A DNA stretch of 9,747 nucleotides. Source: Gammaproteobacteria bacterium UBA2955 (GTDB taxonomy: Bacteria; Pseudomonadota; Gammaproteobacteria; Pseudomonadales; Azotimanducaceae). The notes beneath the pieces were generated by a model. The model ran no database searches. It was given only the letters and a program-made list of their open reading frames with translations, and was not told the DNA's origin. Positions 1 through 5,941 of the stretch are shown here, piece by piece. The position numbers and the translations under genes are program-made. Each line of letters begins with the position of its first letter. Position 1 is the first letter of the stretch. Location of the stretch: positions 1-9,747 of the forward strand of contig DEBN01000021.1 in NCBI GenBank assembly GCA_002348825.1, written 5' to 3'.

Positions 1-2
1 AA

Positions 3-1397
3 TACGACGCCTTGGGTTTAGCCGAACTCGTAGCCAACGGCGATGTCAGCGCTGAAGAGCTGCTCAGCTGCGCCGAGCAGCGCTGTCAGAATAAAAATCC
101 GGCATTGAACGCCGTCGTAACGCCCATGTGGGAGCAAGCGCTGACAGCGATTAAAAACGGCCTACCAGCAGGACCTTTTCGCGGCGTACCTATGCCGCTA
201 AAGGATTTAGGTCAACACTATCAAGGCGTAGTGACCAGTAACGGGTCGCGGCTGTTTGCAGACAATGTATCCGATCACGACTCTACGCTGGTGCAGCGCT
301 ACAAAGCCTCTGGCCTGGTGCTAAGCGGCAAAACCAATACCCCGGAGTTTGGCTTAGCCACTACAACCGAGCCTGTTTTACACGGCCCCACGCGCAACCC
401 GTGGTCGCTCGAGCATTCAACAGGCGGCTCCAGCGGAGGAGCCGCAGCGGCCGTGGCCGCGGGCATGTTTCCCGTGGCCCATGCATCCGATGGTGGCGGA
501 TCGATACGGATCCCCGCGAGCTGCTGTGGCTTGTTTGGTCTTAAACCTACACGCGGTCGAGTACCTCTCGGGCCTACAGCGGTAGAGGGCTGGGGTGGCC
601 TATCAACCACCCACGTTGTCAGCCGCAGCGTGCGGGACTCAGCGGCGCTGCTCGACATCAGCGCTGGCCCGGAGGCGGGCAGCCCCTACCATGCGCCTCA
701 TACTGCGGAAAGTTTTAGCAGTGCTGCGCTGCGACCGCCAAAGCCGCTGCGCATCGCCCTATGCCTGAAAACCTTCAATGGTGCTCAAGTCACAGAAGAA
801 ATTAGGGCGCTAACCGAACAAAGCGCTCACACGCTCGAATCATTGGGCCATCACATCGAGCCAATCCAACATTCGTTTACGCCCGAGATCGTGCGCGACG
901 CCCATGGTACGTTGGCGATAAGTCACATCGGCGCAATGCTCAACGGGAAACAAGATGCCTTAGGCCGGCCACTCACCGAGCGCGATATCGAGCACGTGAC
1001 ATGGACTAATTTTCAAAGTGCACAGAACGTCACTGGCGCTCAATACGCGGCGGCCGTTTCGAGCATCCAGCGCCATGGGCAGATGTGCGCATCGCTGTTC
1101 GAATGCTACGACCTCATTCTAACGCCGACCATGGCTTGCTTACCGCCCGCGATCGGCGCGTTAAATACCATGAGCGAAGATGCAGAAAGCTATCTTAACT
1201 TGCTCTACCAAATGATCGGATTCACCGCCCTATTTAATGACACCGGTAACCCCGCGGCGAGTCTGCCTTTATCAATCAGCGCGGGAGGATTGCCCGTGGG
1301 TTGTCAGTTGATAGCTGACTTCGGCGCCGAGGCGCTTTTGTTAAGTATCTCGCAACAAATCAGCGACGCTGGTTTCTTTACAAAATTCCTTTCTTGA
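3..1397 (+). CDS. Amidase signature family hydrolase (5' end cut by window)
   Basis: A cytosolic serine amidase that hydrolyses a carboxamide to acid plus ammonia or amine; the substrate cannot be read from the sequence. The frame is already open at base 3 (Tyr-Asp-Ala before the TTG at 12), so the true start lies left of the window and TTG 12 is not the start. Numbering from TTG 12 as residue 1, the Ser-cisSer-Lys triad is intact: Lys64 in PLKDLG, cis-Ser140 in the GGSSGG loop (138-143) and nucleophile Ser164 in DGGGSIRIPA. The 24-residue Ser-Ser spacing matches malonamidase and FAAH. The C-terminal NDTGNPAASLPLS and GLPVGCQLIADFG blocks are also typical. At least 461 residues are visible, close to full family length. 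No signal peptide can be judged. It ends 11 bases from a convergent transporter gene. The family is certain; the substrate is not. Confidence 0.93.
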   Translation, partial: YDALGLAELVANGDVSAEELLSCAEQRCQNKNPALNAVVTPMWEQALTAIKNGLPAGPFRGVPMPLKDLGQHYQGVVTSNGSRLFADNVSDHDSTLVQRYKASGLVLSGKTNTPEFGLATTTEPVLHGPTRNPWSLEHSTGGSSGGAAAAVAAGMFPVAHASDGGGSIRIPASCCGLFGLKPTRGRVPLGPTAVEGWGGLSTTHVVSRSVRDSAALLDISAGPEAGSPYHAPHTAESFSSAALRPPKPLRIALCLKTFNGAQVTEEIRALTEQSAHTLESLGHHIEPIQHSFTPEIVRDAHGTLAISHIGAMLNGKQDALGRPLTERDIEHVTWTNFQSAQNVTGAQYAAAVSSIQRHGQMCASLFECYDLILTPTMACLPPAIGALNTMSEDAESYLNLLYQMIGFTALFNDTGNPAASLPLSISAGGLPVGCQLIADFGAEALLLSISQQISDAGFFTKFLS

Positions 1398-1408
1398 AAG
1401 AACGACAT

Positions 1409-2716
1409 TTATGCGTCGATTTCATGTGGGCGTTCATTCCTGAGCGCGTGAACGGAGAACCACGTCAAAACAGAAGCAAGCGCTATATATGCGCTAATGA
1501 AAATTGGGTTCCCAAAAGCTGCTAGCAGCGCGGTCGCGACTATTGGCGCCATAGCGCCTCCGACAATTGCTCCAATTTGATAACCCAGCGACGCGCCCGA
1601 ATAACGAACTTCAGCACTGAAAAGCTCCGTTAGCAAAGCTGCCTGCGGGCCGTACATCATAGATAGAAAAATTTGCGCAAGGCATAACGCGAGCGTTATG
1701 AACAGCAGTGAGCCAACGTTCATTATCGGGAAAACTGCAAAAGCCCAAAAGCCCATCAGAATTGCTCCTAACTTATATATTCCTATACGGCCGTGACGGT
1801 CAGAATAAGCTGAGAAATAAAAGAGGCCAGGTATATGGGCGGCAGAAGATAACAGTACAGCGAGGAGCATGTCTGATCGAGTCAGCCCTAAACCTTGCGG
1901 ATCTGTACCATAGGAAACCACGAAGACGATAAAGATATAAAAAGAGACCTGCACGGACAAAAACGCACCTGCTCCTAATGCAATCTGTTTTGGAAACTTC
2001 GACAATGCTTCGATTACCGGCGATCTCTTCGTTTGTGCCAATTCGCCTTTCGATTTCGCATTCTCCAGGGCCTTAAATGCTGGTGTCTCTTCTAATCTAA
2101 ACTGAACATACAAAGCCAGACCGATCAATACAAAACTAAGTACAAAGGGTATGCGCCAACCCCACACCATAAATTCATCATCAGATACACTAGCGCTAAC
2201 AATTAAAAAAGCGAGATTTGCCAGAATTACGCCCATCGGCGCACCAGCTTGCGCAAAAGCCCCATAGAATCCTCGTTTGTTTGCGGGGGCGTTCTCAGTA
2301 ACCAGTAGCATCGCACCTCCCCATTGCCCACCGATCGCTAGCCCTTGCGCGAAGCGACAAATAATCAAAGCGAGCGGAGCCGCGACCCCGATCTCTGAGT
2401 ATGTTGGTAACAAACCGATCAGAGTGGTCGCTAAGCCCATTAGGGCCATTGCGACCACCAAGGCGGCTTTTCTTCCAGCGCGATCTCCGAAATGGCCGAA
2501 GATGATTCCGCCAACGGGTCGAGCGAGGAAGCCGACTGCAAAGGTACTGAATGAAGCGATTAAGGCCACGTAGGAAGGCATGCCTTCGGGAAAAAACAGG
2601 GTGGGAAATACCAACGCAGCTGCCGTGCCGTACAGAAAAAAATCGTACCACTCTATACTCGTTCCACCGAGTGCTGTCGCGGCAAGTCGCCGCATGGATT
2701 TTTCAGTCGTTGTCAT
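1409..2716 (-). CDS. MFS transporter, metabolite:H+ symporter (MHS, ShiA/ProP/KgtP-like) family
   Basis: A 435-residue inner-membrane proton-coupled importer, probably for a small organic acid or osmolyte. The frame stays open upstream to 2986, but the start at 2716 is chosen because GGGAAGGA lies just before this ATG and because the family's N-terminal block begins soon after (GGTSIEWYDFFLYG, residues 17-30). The cytoplasmic motif A, GHFGDRAGRK, is at 74-83 with Asp78, Arg79 and Arg82. RFAQGLAIGGQWGG (121-134) is the MHS signature of TM4. A second motif-A-like YSDRHGR and a late LFSAEVRYSGASLGYQ block complete the pattern. About 12 hydrophobic segments are visible, and length is normal for the family. 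Sampled lines inside the gene are only about 42-45% GC, lower than the flanking genes, which may indicate transfer. It diverges from the modA-like gene. The exact substrate cannot be told. Confidence 0.92.
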   Translation of the reverse strand: MTTTEKSMRRLAATALGGTSIEWYDFFLYGTAAALVFPTLFFPEGMPSYVALIASFSTFAVGFLARPVGGIIFGHFGDRAGRKAALVVAMALMGLATTLIGLLPTYSEIGVAAPLALIICRFAQGLAIGGQWGGAMLLVTENAPANKRGFYGAFAQAGAPMGVILANLAFLIVSASVSDDEFMVWGWRIPFVLSFVLIGLALYVQFRLEETPAFKALENAKSKGELAQTKRSPVIEALSKFPKQIALGAGAFLSVQVSFYIFIVFVVSYGTDPQGLGLTRSDMLLAVLLSSAAHIPGLFYFSAYSDRHGRIGIYKLGAILMGFWAFAVFPIMNVGSLLFITLALCLAQIFLSMMYGPQAALLTELFSAEVRYSGASLGYQIGAIVGGAMAPIVATALLAAFGNPIFISAYIALASVLTWFSVHALRNERPHEIDA

Positions 2717-2729
2717 TTCCTTCCCAAAA

Positions 2730-2757
2730 TTGACTGCCTTATCTAGAATGTTATAGG
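2730..2757 (+). promoter_or_regulatory. Candidate sigma-70 promoter toward the modA-like gene
   Basis: TTGACT (2730-2735) and TATAGG (2752-2757) are separated by 16 bases, a good match to -35 and -10 elements on the plus strand. Transcription would begin near 2764, leaving an unusually long leader of about 245 bases before ATG 3009. It lies just upstream of the divergent transporter start at 2716. No experimental signal is available; the call is by pattern only. Confidence 0.4.
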
Positions 2758-2769
2758 AATCTATATAGC
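2750..2769. promoter_or_regulatory. ModE Mo-box-like dyad
   Basis: The plus strand reads GTTATA, six bases, TATATAGC; the minus strand reads GCTATATA, six bases, TATAAC. From memory, this is the core arrangement of ModE-type Mo-boxes (half-sites of the TATATA/TATAAC kind separated by 6 bases). The outer CGAT-type bases are not conserved. It overlaps the -10 of the candidate promoter at 2730-2757 and sits about 35 bases upstream of the transporter start. A molybdate-sensing repressor could therefore control either direction. AT-rich promoter DNA can produce such a dyad by chance, so this is a hypothesis supported mainly by the modA-like gene next to it. Confidence 0.35.
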
Positions 2770-3008
2770 TAAACACCCGGATTCGAACAGCAATCAACAA
2801 GCTTGTCGCAGTACCAATATTGTAGAGCGAGCTCGGACGCTTTGGCCCGCAGGGGTTCCACCAATTGCAAAGACAAAGGATCTGAATGCAATCTAGATAG
2901 TCAACAAGGCCTACGCTCAGTCCAAGGCTTCTGGACAACCGGCAACACGACAATTTGGTAAAAACGGGGAATAGCGAAGCTGCCAACGGGTTAAAACTAT
3001 TTCAACTG

Positions 3009-3881
3009 ATGAAATGCCTCAATAACAATTTAAATTTCATAGGAGGCCGGGGGCTCGTTCGCCTGATTTTCAACACGACCGTCGTAATGCTTATTATTGT
3101 TGGTTCTTCGCTATCAAGCTTTACGATGAGCGCTCCTCGAGACCACGCTGCGGTGGGGGTCGCCTCAAATTTCATGCCCACGATCGAAGCTTTGAAAAAA
3201 GACTTCGAGCAAAAGACAACCTTTACGCTGATAATTATCGCTGGAGCCACCGGCAAGTTGTACGCACAAATACGCCACGGCGCACCCATCGATGTATTCT
3301 TGGCTGCCGACCAGGCCCGACCCGAGCAATTGGATCGCGACGGCCTCACAGTACCGGGCAGCCGATTCTGCTACGTGACCGGGAGGCTGGCCGTTTGGTT
3401 TCCCAATCGGACTCCGAACTCAGAGCGACAAGAAATAAGTCAAAAGGACGCCGTAGCCTTACTGCGCGACAGCCCTCGCATCGCCCATGCCAACGCGGCT
3501 GTGGCGCCTTACGGATTGGCCAGTGTGCAAACCCTGCAAGCCCTTGGGTTAATCGAAGAAGTGAAGTCGCGTATCGTGCGCGGCGAAAACATCGGCCAGA
3601 CCTTTGGCATAATCAGCAGCGGAAACGCGGACGCAGGATTTATCGCACTGACCCAAGCGGTTCAACAAAAACCGCTGAAAACATCCTTTGCCGCGCCAAG
3701 AAACGGCCAGTATTGGTTGGTGAACGCAACATTGCATGAGCCCATATATCAGGATGCTGTCCTCCTAAGGCGCGCAGCGAACAACCCAGCGGCCAAGGCT
3801 TTCATGAGCTATTTGCGCAGCCCCGCCGCGCGCGAAATTATGCGCGTGGCGGGCTACAGCTTTTCCGATCAACGACCCTGA
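3009..3881 (+). CDS. modA: ModA-like periplasmic molybdate/tungstate-binding protein
   Basis: A class II periplasmic oxyanion-binding protein that would deliver molybdate or tungstate to a ModBC permease. Numbering from ATG 3009 (290 residues): a hydrophobic signal segment lies at about 24-41, with mature protein starting near APRDHAAVGVASNF. Family landmarks follow in order: VASNF (51-55), GATGKLYAQI with APIDVFLAADQ (79-102), VAPYGLASVQTL (165-176), RGENIGQTFGIISSGNADAG (191-210) and a C-terminal SYLRSPAAREIM block. The start is uncertain. TTG 2955, ATG 3009 and ATG 3087 all lack a ribosome-binding site. The only strong one, AGGAGG at 3041-3046, is followed ten bases later by GTT 3057, from which an ideal signal peptide would begin. 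No modB or modC follows; the next gene is convergent and overlaps by 13 bases. The family call is firm; function as a transporter subunit is unproven. Confidence 0.88.
   Translation: MKCLNNNLNFIGGRGLVRLIFNTTVVMLIIVGSSLSSFTMSAPRDHAAVGVASNFMPTIEALKKDFEQKTTFTLIIIAGATGKLYAQIRHGAPIDVFLAADQARPEQLDRDGLTVPGSRFCYVTGRLAVWFPNRTPNSERQEISQKDAVALLRDSPRIAHANAAVAPYGLASVQTLQALGLIEEVKSRIVRGENIGQTFGIISSGNADAGFIALTQAVQQKPLKTSFAAPRNGQYWLVNATLHEPIYQDAVLLRRAANNPAAKAFMSYLRSPAAREIMRVAGYSFSDQRP
3041..3046 (+). promoter_or_regulatory. Consensus ribosome-binding site without a canonical start codon
   Basis: AGGAGG is a perfect Shine-Dalgarno sequence inside the N-terminal part of the modA-like frame. The in-frame codons at start-codon distance are CTC 3054 and GTT 3057, neither a normal start. 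Reading from 3057 as Met gives MRLIFNTTVVMLIIVGSS, a compact signal-peptide N-terminus, suggesting the ancestral start was ATG or GTG at 3057. Confidence 0.45.
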
Positions 3882-4696
3882 AAAACCGGTTCACGCTTTT
3901 CGACAAACGCTTTGGTCGCATTGCGATGATCTTCCGTTTGTCCGCAGTGCACATGGTGGGTCGCTTCCAAATCCAAACAGTCGTCGACATCGCCTGAGGA
4001 CAGCGCACGCGCGAAGTTTTCTTTCATATACCGATAAGCAACCGTAGGGCCAGCTGCCAACTGTTGAGCAATCTCTTGAGTCTTTGTCGTAAGTTCATCC
4101 GCCTCGCATACCCAGTTGGTAAGCCCAAGATCCAGCGCCTGTTCAGCGCTGACGCGTTCAGACAAAAAATACAGCTGGCGCGCTTTTGCCGAGCCAATAA
4201 GCTGCGACATGAAGAACGTACCGCCATAATCACCAGAGAAACCCACTCGCGCAAACGCGGTCGTCATGATTGCATTCGCCGACATGATGCGCATATCGCA
4301 CGCTAACGCCAGTGATAGCCCCGCACCTGCAGCAGCGCCGGGTAGCGCCGCAATAGTAGGCTTAGGCATGCTATAAAGCTTGCCCGCAGTACTGCGCTGG
4401 TTCACTCTTTGCCGGTGTATCGCGCCGTCAATAGTGTTATCGCCCACAGTACCGTCGCCGCTGGCCGCCATGCCTTTTACATCGCCGCCGGCGCAAAACC
4501 CCTTACCCGCGCCAGTAAGCACAATAACCTTTACCGCTGTATTCAACTCAGCATCAGCTAATTGCGCGGCCAACGCCGCCGTCATAGCACCCGACATGGC
4601 GTTACGCGCCTCTGGACGGTTTAGCGTCAGTGTCAACACCCCACCATCTAGCGTAGCCAGCAGGTCGTCGGTACCAGTTGTGATTGTTTCGCTCAT
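3869..4696 (-). CDS. Enoyl-CoA hydratase/isomerase family protein (crotonase fold, PaaG/ECI-like active site)
   Basis: A 275-residue cytosolic crotonase-fold enzyme acting on acyl-CoA thioesters. Oxyanion-hole segments are FCAGGDVKGM (67-76) and PGAAAGAGLSLALACD (119-134). The two glutamates of classic hydratases are absent: Ser128 stands where Glu144 of rat mitochondrial hydratase would be, and the AFARVGF stretch (147-153) replaces the Glu164 region. Asp156 in GFSGDYGGT matches the conserved Asp of PaaG-type isomerases (usually PDSGG). Double-bond isomerisation is therefore more likely than hydration, though this is inference. The ATG at 4696 is supported by AAAGGGGGA about five bases upstream. 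Its 3' end overlaps the convergent modA-like gene by 13 bases. It diverges from the isomerase block at 5038, and a shared catabolic role is plausible but not shown. Confidence 0.9.
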   Translation of the reverse strand: MSETITTGTDDLLATLDGGVLTLTLNRPEARNAMSGAMTAALAAQLADAELNTAVKVIVLTGAGKGFCAGGDVKGMAASGDGTVGDNTIDGAIHRQRVNQRSTAGKLYSMPKPTIAALPGAAAGAGLSLALACDMRIMSANAIMTTAFARVGFSGDYGGTFFMSQLIGSAKARQLYFLSERVSAEQALDLGLTNWVCEADELTTKTQEIAQQLAAGPTVAYRYMKENFARALSSGDVDDCLDLEATHHVHCGQTEDHRNATKAFVEKREPVFQGR

Positions 4697-4740
4697 CGAA
4701 TCCCCCTTTTCACTGTATTTTTGTCATGTCCACCCGTCAA

Positions 4741-4768
4741 CTTATAGCGACCGCTGCATGAAAAGCAA
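4741..4768 (-). promoter_or_regulatory. Candidate promoter for the leftward enoyl-CoA hydratase/isomerase gene
   Basis: On the minus strand TTGCTT (4768-4763) and TATAAG (4746-4741) are 16 bases apart, giving a leader of roughly 40 bases before ATG 4696. A second pair, TTGACG (4740-4735) and TACAGT (4717-4712) with a 17-base spacer, scores well too. It would start transcription inside the ribosome-binding site, so it is less likely. Confidence 0.35.
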
Positions 4769-4969
4769 TCAACAATTTGTTGAACCCTTAAACTCTGAAA
4801 TCACTGCAAAATTAGCGCAGGAGCATTTGCCTGGACCATCTCAGGCCGATGCAGTGGCGCCTCGGCCAGAATCGCGGACGCGCCAGGGCTCAACCGCACC
4901 AAGGCTGAATTGTATGTCGGGGCAATGTCGTTGGCCGGTTCGCCGGCGTTAGGCCAGGGAGGTATCTAG
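4758..4969 (+). pseudogene. Possible frameshifted small ORF remnant, unrecognised
   Basis: From ATG 4758 one frame reads MKSNQQFVEPLNSEITAKLA and continues plausibly to about 4860, then turns into Arg/Pro-rich text ending at TAG 4950-4952. A second frame, from about 4862 to TAG 4967-4969, reads like ordinary coding sequence (IADAPGLNRTKAELYVGAMS, then LAGSPALGQGGI) but has no start codon of its own. Joining the two by one frameshift near 4860 would give a protein of about 70 residues. No ribosome-binding site precedes ATG 4758, and I recognise no family. It may be a gene remnant, a sequencing error or chance. Confidence 0.2.
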
Positions 4970-5047
4970 ATGGATTGTTGCTCAGCCGATAGCAACGCTA
5001 TACTCAGCGAGTTTGCTAACCCCACTGAGGATCTAAAGTGCCTGTAG
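4970..5047 (+). CDS. Possible 25-residue leader ORF overlapping the downstream start
   Basis: AGGGAGG (4956-4962) precedes ATG 4970 by seven bases. It opens a 25-codon frame starting MDCCSADSNAILSEF that ends at TAG 5045-5047, ten bases past the GTG start of the isomerase gene at 5038. Such a stop/start overlap would allow translational coupling. Three Cys occur in the peptide. Against it, a good promoter (4975-5004) lies inside this ORF, and a transcript from that promoter would not contain its start. No similarity is recognised. Confidence 0.28.
   Translation: MDCCSADSNAILSEFANPTEDLKCL
4975..5004 (+). promoter_or_regulatory. Candidate sigma-70 promoter of the isomerase-VOC-nitroreductase block
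   Basis: TTGTTG (4975-4980) and TATACT (4999-5004) are 18 bases apart; TTGCTC (4978-4983) is an alternative -35 at 15 bases. Transcription would start near 5011, about 27 bases before GTG 5038, which fits a normal leader. This supports one polycistronic transcript for the three rightward genes. Confidence 0.45.
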
Positions 5048-5901
5048 AAAAATTTGACTGCTTCGATGTTTCCATCGAGAACAACATCGCGCATATCTGC
5101 CTAAACAGACCGGAGAAGCGCAATAGCATGATTCCAGCGTTCTGGGATCAACTACCCAAAGCGATAGCAGATATCGATGACAACGCGCGCGCCAGAGTCA
5201 TCGTTATTTCCTCCACAGGGCCGGTTTTCTCGGCGGGCATGGACTTGGCCGCGTTCGCGCCTAAAGCACCGGTCGACAAAGATGAAGCGCGCCGTAATAG
5301 CATTCGTCACGGCGCCGCATTTTACGATTCAGCACGCAAGACCCAAGCAACATTTAATGCTCTCGAAGCCTGCCGATTGCCAATCTTGGCAGCAATTCAA
5401 GGTGGCTGTGTCGGCGGCGGCGTGGATATGGTAACGGCCTGTGACATCCGCTATGCCACTAACGATGCGTTTTTTACGATCTTTGAAACCAACATTGGGA
5501 TGACCGCCGATGTGGGCACCTTCCCGCGCCTGGTGCAGCAGATGCCCGAGGGCTTGGTGCGCGAACTCGCCTATACGGGTCGACGCATGCCCGCCGCGGA
5601 AGCTAAAGCAGTCGGTTTGGTAAATCAGGTATTCGCGGACCAGGCCGCCATGCTGGACGCGGTCATGGGCATAGCTGCCGAAATCGCCGAGAAGGCACCG
5701 TTGGCAGTTTACGGCTGCAAGCGCATGATCAATTATTCAAAAGACCACAGCACCGCCGACACTTTGGACTACATCGCAATATGGAATGCCTCCATGATGA
5801 ATGGCCAAGAAATGCAAGAAGCCATGCAAGCACGCGCTGAAAAGAGATCCGGCGATTTCACCGAGCTACCAACGCGCCAGGACGCTTTCGGCTCGCACTA
5901 A
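5038..5901 (+). CDS. Delta3,5-Delta2,4-dienoyl-CoA isomerase (ECH1-like, crotonase fold)
   Basis: A 287-residue crotonase-fold enzyme predicted to convert 3,5-dienoyl-CoA to 2,4-dienoyl-CoA, as in beta-oxidation of odd-position unsaturated chains. Oxyanion-hole segments are VFSAGMDLAAF (63-73) and GGCVGGGVD (122-130). Three acids align with rat/human ECH1 Asp176, Glu196 and Asp204: Asp130 in GGGVDMVTACDIRYA, Glu150 in FFTIFETNIG, and Asp158 in TADVGT. The 20- and 28-residue spacings are identical. The later KDHSTADTLDYIAIWNASM stretch also matches ECH1. Length is as expected for the bacterial family. GTG 5038 is chosen as start because GAGGA (5027-5031) precedes it by six bases. It leads a rightward block with a VOC protein 40 bases downstream. 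Which substrate is processed here, fatty acid or another unsaturated acid, is unknown. Confidence 0.93.
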   Translation: MPVEKFDCFDVSIENNIAHICLNRPEKRNSMIPAFWDQLPKAIADIDDNARARVIVISSTGPVFSAGMDLAAFAPKAPVDKDEARRNSIRHGAAFYDSARKTQATFNALEACRLPILAAIQGGCVGGGVDMVTACDIRYATNDAFFTIFETNIGMTADVGTFPRLVQQMPEGLVRELAYTGRRMPAAEAKAVGLVNQVFADQAAMLDAVMGIAAEIAEKAPLAVYGCKRMINYSKDHSTADTLDYIAIWNASMMNGQEMQEAMQARAEKRSGDFTELPTRQDAFGSH

Positions 5902-5941
5902 CGCGCGGCTACATATATCCATATCTTTTGGGGATAAGACA

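Larger units (their letters stand above)
4697..5037. other. 341-base divergent intergenic region
   Basis: The region lies between two divergent crotonase-family genes. It holds candidate promoters in both directions, a possible decayed small ORF (4758-4969) and most of a possible leader ORF (4970-5047). I see no tRNA, no convincing intrinsic terminator and no long repeat in it. Confidence 0.6.

Noticed and set aside
299..658. Long antisense open frame inside the amidase gene
   Set aside because: Pro/Arg-rich translation without family features, a shadow of the GC-rich amidase coding frame.
1389..1400. Inverted repeat CTTTC-TT-GAAAG at the amidase/transporter junction as a terminator
   Set aside because: The stem is short and AT-rich, the loop only two bases, and there is no T-run in either direction.
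2776..2795. tRNA T-loop-like TTCGAAT on the minus strand (2787-2781), suggesting a tRNA remnant or att site
   Set aside because: The five flanking pairs do not form a proper T-stem (two mismatches and one wobble), and no anticodon arm, acceptor stem or CCA is present.
2741..2898. Repeated ATCTAGA elements at 2741-2747 and 2891-2897 as paired operator sites
   Set aside because: Only seven bases are shared, surrounding sequence differs apart from a nearby TTGACT/AGTCAA, and the 150-base separation gives no clear structure.
2920..2936. Hairpin GTCCA-loop-TGGAC in the modA leader as part of a molybdenum cofactor riboswitch
   Set aside because: A lone five-pair stem; no other conserved elements of the Moco RNA motif could be recognised.
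2717..2986. N-terminal extension of the MHS transporter frame by 90 codons
   Set aside because: The family N-terminus and a strong ribosome-binding site both point to ATG 2716; the extension is Cys/Arg/Ser-rich, unlike the family, and covers the promoter region.
2789..4775. 12-base direct repeat AGCAATCAACAA at 2789-2800 and 4764-4775, both upstream of genes
   Set aside because: A few exact 12-base matches are expected by chance in about 10 kb, and the flanks differ.
5801..5941. Upstream extension of the VOC reading frame into the isomerase gene
   Set aside because: It overlaps a well-supported gene in another frame, and ATG 5942 has its own ribosome-binding site and matches the start of the fold.
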